A DNA stretch of 64,000 nucleotides from the NCBI RefSeq assembly GCF_910586915.1, contig NZ_CAJULN010000008.1, positions 1-64,000 on the forward strand, given 5' to 3'. A model generated the notes under the pieces. It saw nothing but the letters and a program-made list of their open reading frames with translations. It made no database searches and was not told the DNA's origin. Made by a program: the position numbers and the translations under genes. Origin of the DNA: an uncultured Bacteroides sp. Lineage in GTDB: Bacteria; Bacteroidota; Bacteroidia; Bacteroidales; Bacteroidaceae. Numbering within the stretch: position 1 is the stretch's first letter; every line of letters starts with the position of its first letter. Positions 7,609-16,027 of this stretch are shown piece by piece.

Positions 7609-8403
7609 CGCTGTTTGCAGGAAAGACTCCAGTTCTTCATCGCCAATCCCCAAACGCTTTCGGGCACGAGACTTCATTGTGCGATAAGTTCCGTCAGTAA
7701 TACAAAAGATGGTTAATATTTCTTCCTTCGTTTTATGCATCCGAATAAGTATGCATAGTACAATATCCCTCGGTGGAAGTTGACAACCTTGTTTCTTCAG
7801 CCAAACAAAGAATTCGGGATCAATCATCTGGCATTCCTCTACCAGCAAAAGATAATCTTTGGCAGAGAATTGGGCAATGGACCGATTTTCAATAAGTTTA
7901 CGGAGGAGAATAATATCCTTCTGATTTGTCGGGGGAGAATCGAGCAATTGCTGTATTTTTTGAGTTTGAAGAATTGACTGTCGACGTTCGTCTGTCAATT
8001 TCTGATACAATGTAATAGAGATTTTAATTGTAGCTGCTACCATTATACCAATAACGGCCAACAAAGGGATGGTATATTCCGACAATACAGGGTCGATTTC
8101 CATATGAATCTCTTTCGGCATAATCATATAAATTTGATCTGCTGTAATCAAAATGAAAGCGGCAATGAACTGCCAGTCTATCACTTCAGAAATTCCAATG
8201 CGTTCTCTCTTTTCACGAAATGTCCACAATAATGCTCCCACAAAAAGAATCAGCCACATTAACGAATGCATGGAAGACGAGAATGCATTAATATATATAC
8301 TGGGAAAAAAAGCCTGGAATATATAAGCCGCCACCAGAATCAAACAGCAGAGTAAACCACCTGACAGTAATTGTTTAAAAGAATAAGTCGGATATTTCAT
8401 CAC
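7597..8403 (-). CDS. Membrane-anchored HTH transcriptional regulator
   Basis: 268 residues. The N-terminal 130 residues contain four hydrophobic segments (LLCCLILVAAYIFQAFF; LMWLILFVGALLW; FIAAFILITADQIYMIM; IPLLAVIGIMVAATIKISI). A coiled-coil-like stretch follows (residues 135-170). The C-terminal domain, about 210-262, resembles the LuxR/GerE-type HTH of Bacteroidota regulators (LPPRDIVLCILIRMHKTKEE, then TYRTMKSRARKRLGI). No phospho-receiver or kinase domain is present, so it could sense a membrane signal directly and bind DNA while membrane-bound. It converges on cassette 2 with a 12-bp overlap and is the only regulator in the island, so it is a candidate controller of the lipoprotein cassettes. 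Confidence 0.7.
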   Translation of the reverse strand: MMKYPTYSFKQLLSGGLLCCLILVAAYIFQAFFPSIYINAFSSSMHSLMWLILFVGALLWTFREKRERIGISEVIDWQFIAAFILITADQIYMIMPKEIHMEIDPVLSEYTIPLLAVIGIMVAATIKISITLYQKLTDERRQSILQTQKIQQLLDSPPTNQKDIILLRKLIENRSIAQFSAKDYLLLVEECQMIDPEFFVWLKKQGCQLPPRDIVLCILIRMHKTKEEILTIFCITDGTYRTMKSRARKRLGIGDEELESFLQTALKQ

Positions 8404-8515
8404 TCATTTTATTTTATGTTCTTGAATCACAAAGATAGCGAAAAGAATATTCATATTGACATTTTTCTTTAATTTTCGCTTTTATAAAACGAAAAAGTAT
8501 CGGATTATCCAATAT

Positions 8516-8657
8516 TTTTTGTCGGTTGTCTGTGGATAGATGATTCGGCAGGCAGATTTATTTTGTTCTACTATAATGGAAAGAAAAGACAGTCCGGTCA
8601 GGTTGCGGGCCGAAACCTTTTGGCAGTGCGACGGAGTTCGGTATAAAGCGGTTTTGT
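8516..8657. repeat. Direct repeat copy B
   Basis: This stretch repeats the sequence at 154-372 in the same orientation: gatgattcggcaggcag, then gaaaagacagtccggtcagg and the following gcgggccgaaaccttttggc. In place of the four-palindrome array it has one unit (ttctactataatggaa). It lies between the start of the membrane-bound regulator gene and the terminator of the deacylase gene. The two copies bracket the low-GC island. No gene is seen in 8404-8715. Confidence 0.8.
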
Positions 8658-8662
8658 ACTGC

Positions 8663-8696
8663 AAAAAAAATGGCGGTGAGTGATGACACCGCCATT
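8663..8696 (-). terminator. Rho-independent terminator of the M20 deacylase gene
   Basis: A 10-bp perfect stem (aatggcggtg / caccgccatt) with an 8-base loop is followed on the minus strand by a run of T. It lies 20 bp beyond the stop codon of the gene at 8716-9783. Confidence 0.85.
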
Positions 8697-8715
8697 CGTT
8701 TGAAGGTTTTATTAT

Positions 8716-9783
8716 CTAAATCTGCAATCCGTCCAACAACTCCAGGTAAACCCCGATAGCCTCTTCTATCTCTTTCAGCATGATGTATTCCTCGGCCGTG
8801 TGCGAGCGCGACGAACGTCCCGGACCGATTTTCACGGACGGGAAAGCCATCAAGGCTTGGTCTGACAGGGTAGGAGAGCCGAAGGGAGTACAGCCCAATT
8901 TAACTGCCCTTTGCACAAACGGATGCTTCTCGTCAATCCGTGAAGAGTTGAGGCGGAACGAACGCGCCTGGGCATTGCAGGAGATATGTTTTTTGATTTC
9001 GGCAAAGAGCTCTTCGTTGGAATACAGCTCGTTGCTGCGGATGTCGACAACGAACGAACACTTGTCGGGAATCACATTGTGCTGAGTGCCTGCATTGATG
9101 ACGGTGACACTCATCTTGACAGCCCCCAACAGGGGAGATTCTTTCTCGAAACGATAGTCGCGAAACCAGGCGATGTCGTCCAATACCTTATATATAGCGT
9201 TGTCGCCCTCGTTGCGTGCGGCGTGTTCGGCTTTTCCGGTTGCGGTCACGTCCAGCACCATCAGCCCTTTTTCGGCAATGGCAGGCTGCATCTCCGTGGG
9301 TTCGCCGACGATGGCGAACGAGACGGGTGGCAGTCCCGGCAACACGCTCTCGATACCCTCTTTTCCCGAAACCTCCTCTTCGCACGAGGCAAGGTAAATC
9401 AAGTTGTATTTCTGCGAAGTGCGGCACAGTTGCAGGAACACCTGCAGCAGAGCGACGACACTCGCTCCGGCATCGTTGCTGCCCAGACCATACAGTTTGC
9501 CGTTCTCTTCGCGTGGAGTGAACGGGTCTTTCCGCCAGCCGTTGACGGGTTTTACCGTATCGATGTGGGAGTTGAGCAGGATAGTCGGCTTTTTCAGGTC
9601 GAACATCGGGCTGAGGCACCACACATTGTTTCCTTTGCGCCCGGTCTGCATACCCTCCATTTCAATATAGTTTTGCAGGAAATCGGCCGCTTGGGTCTCT
9701 TCGCGGCTGATGGAGGGGATGCTAATCAATGATTTAAGCAGGCTTATGGCTTCTGTGGCCATATACGGAATGTCATATTTCAT
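8716..9783 (-). CDS. argE: M20 family deacylase, ArgE-type (N-acyl-ornithine/citrulline deacylase)
   Basis: 355 residues, cytosolic zinc-dependent amidohydrolase. Metal-site motifs are in order: NSHIDTVKP (His, Asp), GLGSNDAGAS (bridging Asp), CEEEVSG (catalytic Glu pair), VGEPTEM (metal ligand) and the C-terminal GRSSRSHTAEE (His). Length fits ArgE/DapE enzymes. In Bacteroides, arginine synthesis runs through an N-succinyl-ornithine carbamoyltransferase, so the physiological substrate may be an N-acylated citrulline rather than acetylornithine; that is inference from known physiology. It is transcribed alone, with its own terminator and a TATCTTTG promoter element at 9811-9818. Confidence 0.85.
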   Translation of the reverse strand: MKYDIPYMATEAISLLKSLISIPSISREETQAADFLQNYIEMEGMQTGRKGNNVWCLSPMFDLKKPTILLNSHIDTVKPVNGWRKDPFTPREENGKLYGLGSNDAGASVVALLQVFLQLCRTSQKYNLIYLASCEEEVSGKEGIESVLPGLPPVSFAIVGEPTEMQPAIAEKGLMVLDVTATGKAEHAARNEGDNAIYKVLDDIAWFRDYRFEKESPLLGAVKMSVTVINAGTQHNVIPDKCSFVVDIRSNELYSNEELFAEIKKHISCNAQARSFRLNSSRIDEKHPFVQRAVKLGCTPFGSPTLSDQALMAFPSVKIGPGRSSRSHTAEEYIMLKEIEEAIGVYLELLDGLQI

Positions 9784-9810
9784 AACGCGGTATTTTTATC
9801 TTTATTTGCA

Positions 9811-9818
9811 CAAAGATA
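9811..9818 (-). promoter_or_regulatory. Bacteroides -7 element TATCTTTG for the M20 deacylase gene
   Basis: On the minus strand an exact match to TAnnTTTG lies 27 bp before the ATG at 9783. No clear -33 TTG box was identified. Confidence 0.5.
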
Positions 9819-9851
9819 CTCGTTCTGCGCAACAATTTCAAATAAAACCAA

Positions 9852-9859
9852 TACCTTTG
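9852..9859 (+). promoter_or_regulatory. Bacteroides -7 element TACCTTTG for the acyl-CoA ligase gene
   Basis: An exact TAnnTTTG match lies 25 bp upstream of the chosen ATG at 9885. It forms a divergent promoter pair with the element at 9811-9818. Confidence 0.5.
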
Positions 9860-9884
9860 CACCATATTTACAAATATAGTGCAT

Positions 9885-11693
9885 ATGACTTATCATCATT
9901 TATCTGTCTTGGTCCATCGTCAGGCCGAAAAGTACGGCGAAAGGGTAGCGTTGAAATATCGCGATTACGAGACAGCACAGTGGATTCCAATCACCTGGAA
10001 TCACTTTTCTGCCACTGTGAGACAGGCTGCCAATGCATTGGTAGCGTTGGGAATAGAAGAACAGGAGAATGTGGGAATCTTTTCGCAGAACAAACCCGAA
10101 TGGTTCTATGTCGACTTCGGCGCATTTGCCAACCGGGCGGTTACCATTCCTTTCTATGCCACCAGTTCGCCGGCACAGGCGCAATACATCATCAACGATG
10201 CACAGATACGTTATCTCTTTGTGGGCGAGCAATACCAGTATGATGCCGCTTTCAGCATCTTCGGCTTTTGCCCCTCCCTGCAACAACTCATTATCTTCGA
10301 CCGTTCGGTGGTGAAAGACCCGCGCGACGTATCGTCCGTCTATTTTGATGAATTCATGGCGATGGGAGCCGCACTGCCGCACAACGATGTGGTGGAAGAA
10401 CGTACGGCACGCGCTTCGGATGATGATTTGGCAAACATCCTCTATACCTCGGGCACGACGGGCGAGCCGAAAGGAGTCATGTTGCATCATTCCTGCTACC
10501 TTGAGCAGTTCCGCACGCACGACGAGCGGCTCACGACGATGTCCGACAAAGACGTATCCATGAACTTCCTGCCCTTGACGCACGTGTTCGAGAAAGCATG
10601 GTGTTATTTCTGCATCCATAAAGGCGTGCAGGTGTGCATCAATCTCCGTCCGGCGGATATTCAGACCACGATAAAAGAGATTCGTCCGACAATCATGTGC
10701 AGCGTGCCCCGCTTTTGGGAAAAGGTGTATGCAGGCGTGCAGGAGAAGATAAACGAAACCACCGGATTGAAGAAAGCACTGATGCTGGATGCCATCCGCG
10801 TGGGTAAAATCCATAACCTCGATTACCTGCGCAAAGGAAAGACCCCGCCGGTGATGAACCAGCTCAAATATAAATTCTACGAAAAGACCATCTACGCGCT
10901 GCTGAAAAAGACAATCGGTATCGAGAACGGCAACTTCTTTCCGACTGCCGGTGCTGCCGTGCCCGATGAAATCACCGAGTTTGTCCATTCGGTAGGCATC
11001 AATATGATAGTGGGATATGGACTGACGGAATCCACCGCCACCGTGTCGTGCGCGTTGCCCATCGGTTACGAAATCGGTTCGGTAGGCGTCGTGCTGCCGG
11101 GCATTGAGGTGAAGATTGGTGAGAACAATGAAGTCCTGCTCCGTGGAAAGACAATTACGAAGGGATATTACAAGAAGGCAGAAGCAACGGCTGCCGCTAT
11201 CGACCCCGACGGATGGTTCCACACCGGCGACGCCGGCTACTTCAAGCACGGGCAGCTTTTCCTCACCGAACGCATCAAAGACCTCTTCAAGACCTCCAAC
11301 GGCAAGTACATCGCTCCGCAGGCTTTGGAGACGAAACTCGTCATCGACCGCTACATCGACCAGATAGCCATCATCGCCGACCAGCGTAAGTTTGTTTCCG
11401 CCCTGATTGTTCCGGTGTACGAATTTGTGAAGGAGTATGCGAAGGAGAAAGGCCTCGAATATAAAGACATGGCCGAACTGTTGCAGCATCCCAAAATAGT
11501 GGGGCTGTTCCGTGCGCGGATAGATACCTTGCAGCAGCAGTTTGCGCATTACGAGCAGATAAAACGTTTCACTTTGCTGCCCGAGCCGTTCAGCATGGAA
11601 CGGGGCGAGCTGACCAATACGTTGAAACTGAAACGTTCGGTCGTGGCAAAGAATTACAGCGAACTCATTGAACGGATGTATCAGGAAAACTGA
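9885..11693 (+). CDS. Long-chain fatty acid--CoA ligase (AMP-binding)
   Basis: About 602 residues, FadD/ACSL-like member of the adenylate-forming superfamily. It activates a carboxylic acid as acyl-AMP and then acyl-CoA. Visible motifs: the P-loop YTSGTTGEPKGVML, the adenine-binding GYGLTEST, the GWFHTGDAGYF motif with its catalytic Asp, and KDLFKTSNGKYIAPQALE near the hinge and catalytic Lys region. The ATG at 9885 (MTYHHLS) is preferred to the in-frame GTG at 9879. Length matches the ~600-aa eukaryote-like long-chain ligases common in Bacteroides, usually placed in membrane lipid recycling rather than beta-oxidation. Single gene, divergent from the deacylase. Confidence 0.9.
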   Translation: MTYHHLSVLVHRQAEKYGERVALKYRDYETAQWIPITWNHFSATVRQAANALVALGIEEQENVGIFSQNKPEWFYVDFGAFANRAVTIPFYATSSPAQAQYIINDAQIRYLFVGEQYQYDAAFSIFGFCPSLQQLIIFDRSVVKDPRDVSSVYFDEFMAMGAALPHNDVVEERTARASDDDLANILYTSGTTGEPKGVMLHHSCYLEQFRTHDERLTTMSDKDVSMNFLPLTHVFEKAWCYFCIHKGVQVCINLRPADIQTTIKEIRPTIMCSVPRFWEKVYAGVQEKINETTGLKKALMLDAIRVGKIHNLDYLRKGKTPPVMNQLKYKFYEKTIYALLKKTIGIENGNFFPTAGAAVPDEITEFVHSVGINMIVGYGLTESTATVSCALPIGYEIGSVGVVLPGIEVKIGENNEVLLRGKTITKGYYKKAEATAAAIDPDGWFHTGDAGYFKHGQLFLTERIKDLFKTSNGKYIAPQALETKLVIDRYIDQIAIIADQRKFVSALIVPVYEFVKEYAKEKGLEYKDMAELLQHPKIVGLFRARIDTLQQQFAHYEQIKRFTLLPEPFSMERGELTNTLKLKRSVVAKNYSELIERMYQEN

Positions 11694-11772
11694 ATAAGCG
11701 GGAAAGTAGATGTTTACCCGATGTGATGCATCTCCGTATGGTTCGGAATTGTGTTAAATTAGGTGAGTATTG

Positions 11773-13050
11773 ATGAACAAAGTAATTATATATCTCTTGT
11801 TTCATATGTGTGCCGTAGCGGTGGCGGTAGCTCAGAATGCTGCCGATTCGGCAAAGATATACTTCCGGTTCGGACGTAGCCGCTTTGAACCGGAAACGGC
11901 GGATAATGCCCGCACCATGCAGCGTTTCTTGAAAGAAGTGCGCCGCCAGGTTGCTTTAGGCAATATAGACCGCCTGCTTATTTGTTCTTATACCTCGCCT
12001 GACGGGGTGAGTACTGCCAATCTGCAGCTCAGTTCGAGCCGTAGCAGGGCTATCGCTTCCCATATTGTGGCGGAAACAGGGGTGAGCTATGCGCTGATAG
12101 ACACCGTTCCCGGAGGAATAGCGTGGGAAGAGTTGCGCCGCACGATTGCTGCCGACGACCGTGTGCCCTACCGCAAGGAGGCACTCCGCATACTCGACCA
12201 TACGCCCGTGTGGGTGTTCGACTCGCACCACAACATTGTGGGAAGCCGCAAGAAGAGCCTGATGGATCTTGAGGGCGGCGATACCTATCGCTGGTTGCAG
12301 CAGCACATCTTCCCCCAACTGCACAATGCCGTATTGCTTCTGTATGTGAAAGACAAGACTGTGGGCGTCGGGCAATTTCCGGAGGAGGAACTCCCGCACG
12401 CGGGAAAAGAAATCCCGTCGGACACTGCCGCCTTGCCGGCCGACACCTTTCCGTCACAGCCGCCCCTGCCTGCCGATACGCTGACGGCTTGGGGAGAGAC
12501 GCCTACCGAGCCATTCTCGGTAATTGTCGACGAAAGAATTCGTCCACGCTGTTTTGCCTTGAAAACCAATATACTGTATGCTGCCATCCTGATGCCTTCG
12601 CTCGAAATGGAATGGCGCGTGGGGCGTTATTGGTCGGTCAATCTGGAAGGAGAGATGGCCTGGTGGAAAAAGCGTCTGCGCCATAAATGTTATCAGGTGG
12701 CTGTGGTCAGTCCCGAAGTGCGCCTGTGGTTTCGCGGCAAGAGCCTGCAACGCGGGTTGTATGTCGGCGCTTTTGGCGGCGCAGGCTTGTACGATTGGGA
12801 GAACGGCAAGCGGGGCTATCGGGGCGAAGGCGTCATGGCAGGCGTGACGCTCGGCTATATGTGGCCGTTCTCGCAGACCTTTTCGTTCGAAGCCGGTATA
12901 GGAGGCGGATGGCTGTCTACCCGTTATAAGGAGTATGTTCCTTACGAAGACCATCACATCTACCTGCGTTCGCGCAACACAAGTTATATCGGCCCGTTGA
13001 AACTGAAGTGTGCGCTTGTATGGCGTTTGGGCAACATCGTTTGGCAATAG
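11773..13050 (+). CDS. DUF3575 protein with OmpA-like N-terminal domain
   Basis: 425 residues from the ATG at 11773; the TTG three bases earlier is not needed. A signal peptide (VIIYLLFHMCAVAVAVAQ) is followed by an OmpA/MotB-like domain (IYFRFGRSRFEP, LLICSYTSPDG, LSSSRSRAIASHIV). A Pro-rich linker near residue 215 joins it to a C-terminal DUF3575 beta-barrel-like domain (FALKTNILYAAILMPSLEME, then VAVVSPEVRLWF and GVTLGYMWPF). Proteins of this layout occur in Bacteroides Mfa-type fimbria clusters, probably in the outer membrane. The DUF5119 lipoprotein gene follows after 21 bp, so the two form an operon. Confidence 0.8.
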   Translation: MNKVIIYLLFHMCAVAVAVAQNAADSAKIYFRFGRSRFEPETADNARTMQRFLKEVRRQVALGNIDRLLICSYTSPDGVSTANLQLSSSRSRAIASHIVAETGVSYALIDTVPGGIAWEELRRTIAADDRVPYRKEALRILDHTPVWVFDSHHNIVGSRKKSLMDLEGGDTYRWLQQHIFPQLHNAVLLLYVKDKTVGVGQFPEEELPHAGKEIPSDTAALPADTFPSQPPLPADTLTAWGETPTEPFSVIVDERIRPRCFALKTNILYAAILMPSLEMEWRVGRYWSVNLEGEMAWWKKRLRHKCYQVAVVSPEVRLWFRGKSLQRGLYVGAFGGAGLYDWENGKRGYRGEGVMAGVTLGYMWPFSQTFSFEAGIGGGWLSTRYKEYVPYEDHHIYLRSRNTSYIGPLKLKCALVWRLGNIVWQ

Positions 13051-13071
13051 AAATCGGAGGAGGTTGACGCA

Positions 13072-14031
13072 ATGAAAAGAAGATTCTTCTATACAATGAT
13101 GGCAATGGCGTGCTTGTCGTTGGCGGGATGTCGCGAGGAGCTTTGCTACAATCATTTCGGTTCGGCCGATATCAGCTTTGAGTGGTCGGTCGAGGAGCAT
13201 CCCGGAGAGCCGTCTCCCAAAGGGGTCACGGTGCTTGTGTACGACGAGTCGGGGCGGCCTACCGAAGTTTTCCTTTCCCCTTCGGGCGGCAGTGTCAATT
13301 TCGGCGAAGGTGGCGTGCATTCCATATTGCTCTACAACAACGATACGGAGAGTGTGCTTATCTCTGGCGAAACGTATGGCCCGTTGGAGGTTTGTGCGAC
13401 GTCGACGCCCGGTTCGCGCGGTGTGCCTGCCGGATTTAAGGAGTTGCATCCCGACGAGCCTGTCTTGAATCCGCCCGATATGCTTTATGCCGCTTATATT
13501 ACTTCCATTCCCGACGTCGGCAATCACGAAATGGCGGGTCTGCCCATCGACATGAAGCCGATGGTATTTGCCTACGAGGTGCATTACGAGTTTGAATACG
13601 GTTTCCAACGGGTGGTAGGTGCGCGCGGGGCTATCAGTGGAATGTCCCGTTGGGTATATCTGCACAATGGTGCGACGCCAACCGAAGCCGTGACGCTTGT
13701 GTACGATTGCCGATTGGATAAAGGAGGGGTTACCGCTACCGTATTGTCGTTTGGCACACCCGGACGCACACCCGAACCGAGCGGGCACGGCAGGGCTTCC
13801 CGTCGTCATACGCTAAACCTCGAAGTGGAACTGACCAACGGCAAGACAAAGGAATTCAATTTTGATGTTACCGACCAGCTTATACCTCAACCCAAAGGGG
13901 GAACTGTCACGGTGTCGAAGCTTCGTATTGAGGACAACGAGAGCGGTTCGAATTCAGGCTTCGACCCAGATATCAATGATTGGGACAACGATGTGGAGAT
14001 TGATTTACCGGTGGGTGGACAACAGAAGTAA
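13072..14031 (+). CDS. DUF5119 lipoprotein
   Basis: 319 residues. The signal peptide ends in the lipobox LSLAGC, followed by REELCYNHFG, the start typical of DUF5119 proteins. The rest is beta-rich, with VTVLVYDESGRPTEVFLSPS and a C-terminal Asp/Asn-rich tail (NSGFDPDINDWDNDVEIDLP). DUF5119 genes usually sit beside DUF3575 genes and fimbrillins in Mfa-like fimbrial loci, and the proteins probably help anchor or assemble surface fibres. Here it follows the DUF3575 gene, while the only fimbrillin nearby is on the opposite strand beyond a repeat element, so the fimbrial cluster looks reduced or rearranged. Confidence 0.8.
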   Translation: MKRRFFYTMMAMACLSLAGCREELCYNHFGSADISFEWSVEEHPGEPSPKGVTVLVYDESGRPTEVFLSPSGGSVNFGEGGVHSILLYNNDTESVLISGETYGPLEVCATSTPGSRGVPAGFKELHPDEPVLNPPDMLYAAYITSIPDVGNHEMAGLPIDMKPMVFAYEVHYEFEYGFQRVVGARGAISGMSRWVYLHNGATPTEAVTLVYDCRLDKGGVTATVLSFGTPGRTPEPSGHGRASRRHTLNLEVELTNGKTKEFNFDVTDQLIPQPKGGTVTVSKLRIEDNESGSNSGFDPDINDWDNDVEIDLPVGGQQK

Positions 14032-14058
14032 ACAGGGTATTTCTCTTCGTAATTGTGC

Positions 14059-14447
14059 GGCAATCGTACTCCAATCTACCGCTATTCCGCTTTCAATCGA
14101 CCAATTGTAAAGTTATTCTTCATTAGGTATAAATTTGCCGGAGAGTAACGGCAATCTTTCTTTTTATCAATTACAAACTATAATTGCAAGTTTCATTTAT
14201 ATAAACGCAACCTTCGTTTTTATAAATGAAGGCTTTGTTTATAAAAACAAAGGTTGCAATTATAGTTTGTAACCAATCGGGCAAAACTTTATATATAGCA
14301 GATTGGAAGTTTATCGTTAGTATATAATGACTTTATTATTAGTGCTTTGCAGGGAAAGAACCTGTCGTTTGCATACGTTTTTTCCATTGTTTGTAGTTGG
14401 TTCTATAAAAGAAACCCGTCATTGACGTGTATTTTGTCAATGACGGG
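14059..14447 (+). repeat. Long inverted repeat, copy 1 (with internal 98-bp palindrome)
   Basis: This ~390-bp non-coding block matches the reverse complement of 28321-28656 along most of its length. Shared anchors are cactccaatctaccgctat (one base differs), tttgccggag, the core palindrome, aaccaatcgg, ctttatatat, actttattattag and the terminal hairpin. Inside it, 17-bp perfect arms (acaaactataattgcaa at 14173-14189 and its complement at 14254-14270) bracket a 64-bp AT-rich region, so the transcript could fold into a long hairpin. No ORF is present. Confidence 0.8.
14415..14447 (-). terminator. Terminator of the fimbrillin gene (inside repeat copy 1)
   Basis: The inverted arms cccgtcattgac / gtcaatgacggg have a 9-base loop and are followed on the minus strand by tttctttt. 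It lies 38 bp after the fimbrillin stop codon. The same hairpin with the same flank follows the nuclease gene at 28244. A T-rich stretch on the plus strand side means it may also stop rightward transcripts. Confidence 0.8.
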
Positions 14448-14484
14448 CCGCTTGTTGTCTTTTTTATATCAAACTTGCGTTGTA

Positions 14485-15540
14485 TTAGCCACCAATATTG
14501 AAATCTGTTACCGGAGATTCTGTCCAGTCTTGGAGACCATTGGTAGCATCTACGCTAAATTCGATTTTTTCTACTCCGGCAGCACTACCGTTTACAGTTA
14601 CGTTATAAGTATATGATGTGCCGAGTGCCCATGTAGGTTGGATATTACCTTTAACATAGTCGGTCTTTATTACATCTGCACCTTGTTTTACTTCAATCTT
14701 GAAGCTCAAAGTAACATCGGATGAACTGTATGCTACAGGAAGAACATATCCGGTTCCTGTAGTCAATTCTTTGGCAGCTACCGCGTCGCCACCTTCCGAA
14801 CCGGCAGGTTTTGCAGCTTGGATAGTGTTGTCTGAGCCTTCTAAGGGAAGTGTCACTTTGGTCCATTCTGAGGCTGCTTCGTTATATGCAATGGAACGTG
14901 TCTGGTTGCCCCATTCGTTTGTTTTTGATGAGAAGTCAGCCTTGTCATACACGTTGCGGAATTCTACTTCTGAGATTTTTATTGTGAAATCAGAGTCGAA
15001 TCCGCTTTTGAACACGGCTTTTACTTTTGATAAGATATGTTTGAAACTAAGTGATACTTCTGAGTTTCCTGTCTCTTTGGCAACAATAGAAGCTGATTCT
15101 GCAAAAATCAAATCGTGTTGATGCCCGTCATTGCACTCAAAATCGGTGATTTTGAAAGTTCCTGCATCTACGCCTGATGTGGTGAATGAAGGAGTACCTT
15201 TACTTAACGCTATATTTTCGCAACTGTAAGCATAAAATTTGTAAGTGGCGTTTTCTACCCAATACTTTGAAGCGCCTTCATACGTCCATTTGTCTGCATC
15301 TTTGGATACTGCTACTCCATTGAATACGGTGTGATAGTCTGATTGGTCTTTGGGAGTGTATCCACCATAAACAAAGAATTTTTTGAAATTCTCCATGGTT
15401 ATAGCACGTGTGCTGTTGCTGACATGAGAATTAAAACCGATTATTGCACCTGATGCTTCGTTTTCTTCAATCACATCCGTGTTGGTGCAGGCGGCAAATG
15501 CTAAAGCTACTGCCACATAAAAAAAACTTCTTTTTAACAT
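14485..15540 (-). CDS. Fimbrillin family lipoprotein (Mfa-like)
   Basis: About 351 residues from the ATG at 15538-15540 (MLKRSFFYVAVALAFAACTN, a lipoprotein signal). An upstream in-frame ATG at 15618 only adds an atypical leader. The fold pattern follows Bacteroides fimbrillin-like proteins: an N-terminal IGFNSHVSNSTRAITMENF segment, a KFYAYSCEN strand, SLSFKHILSKVKAVFKSGF in the centre, and C-terminal LGTSYTYNVTVNGSAAGVEK. Ala/Gly/Ser-rich and acidic, as in surface fibre subunits. It stands alone on the minus strand, facing the DUF3575/DUF5119 pair across the repeat element. It may be a stalk or tip subunit, or a free surface lipoprotein. Confidence 0.8.
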   Translation of the reverse strand: MLKRSFFYVAVALAFAACTNTDVIEENEASGAIIGFNSHVSNSTRAITMENFKKFFVYGGYTPKDQSDYHTVFNGVAVSKDADKWTYEGASKYWVENATYKFYAYSCENIALSKGTPSFTTSGVDAGTFKITDFECNDGHQHDLIFAESASIVAKETGNSEVSLSFKHILSKVKAVFKSGFDSDFTIKISEVEFRNVYDKADFSSKTNEWGNQTRSIAYNEAASEWTKVTLPLEGSDNTIQAAKPAGSEGGDAVAAKELTTGTGYVLPVAYSSSDVTLSFKIEVKQGADVIKTDYVKGNIQPTWALGTSYTYNVTVNGSAAGVEKIEFSVDATNGLQDWTESPVTDFNIGG

Positions 15541-16027
15541 ACTTGTAAAATAATATAATTTAACATCTGCGTTTAAAAACAGCGCAAAATTAATAATTAT
15601 CTCGATGTGAAAAGTCATGTTTTATCGTTAAATTCGTGTTTGTTTAACACTTTTTTAACGTCGGACTGCTTAGATGGATAAAAGGATGTGGAAGAAACGG
15701 TGTTTGTATCCGCTTTCTTTCCTCGATATCATAGAGATTAAACCTATAGATGAGAAAGTTCGGTAGATATCAAAGACGAAGGAAATTCAAGGAAAAGGCT
15801 ATCTGCTCGCATCTTTAATATGTTAAATTCACCTTCTTTTGATAGCGAAAACCTTTTTCGGCAGTTCGGCTTGGAAAGTAAGGAGATTTGTTAACAAGCG
15901 ATGTTACCTCCGTTCGCTTTCTCATTTTTAATTTTTATCTTTGTACCCGATAAGACAAGCATCGGCAGGTTGTGCCTGCCCCGTTTGTCGGGCAGAAATT
16001 TATAAATAACCATAAACGTAAACTCAA
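15541..16027. promoter_or_regulatory. Intergenic region with prfB promoter and overlapping hairpins
   Basis: No gene is seen in these 487 bp. A TATCTTTG -7 element at 15936-15943 predicts transcription from about 15950 and a leader of about 78 nt. In the leader, ggcagg/cctgcc (15964-15969 with 15975-15980) and ctgccc/gggcag (15976-15981 with 15990-15995) can both form hairpins but share bases 15976-15980, so they exclude each other. Confidence 0.5.

Noticed and set aside
385..8403. A prophage or integrative element
   Set aside because: No integrase, transposase, relaxase, tail or capsid gene is present; only direct repeats hint at mobility.
9900..11549. A 549-codon open frame antisense to the acyl-CoA ligase gene
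   Set aside because: It is the mirror frame of a strongly conserved AMP-binding gene; its translation is Cys/His/Arg-rich and low in recognisable structure, and it has no start context.
12454..13809. A long minus-strand frame across the DUF3575 and DUF5119 genes
   Set aside because: It spans two well supported genes on the plus strand and its composition is typical of a codon-bias shadow.
14173..14270. Invertible promoter (phase-variable switch) in front of a fimbrial gene
   Set aside because: The arms and the AT-rich core look tempting, but the element lies downstream of the gene ends, no clear promoter box is inside, and no recombinase gene is in the window.
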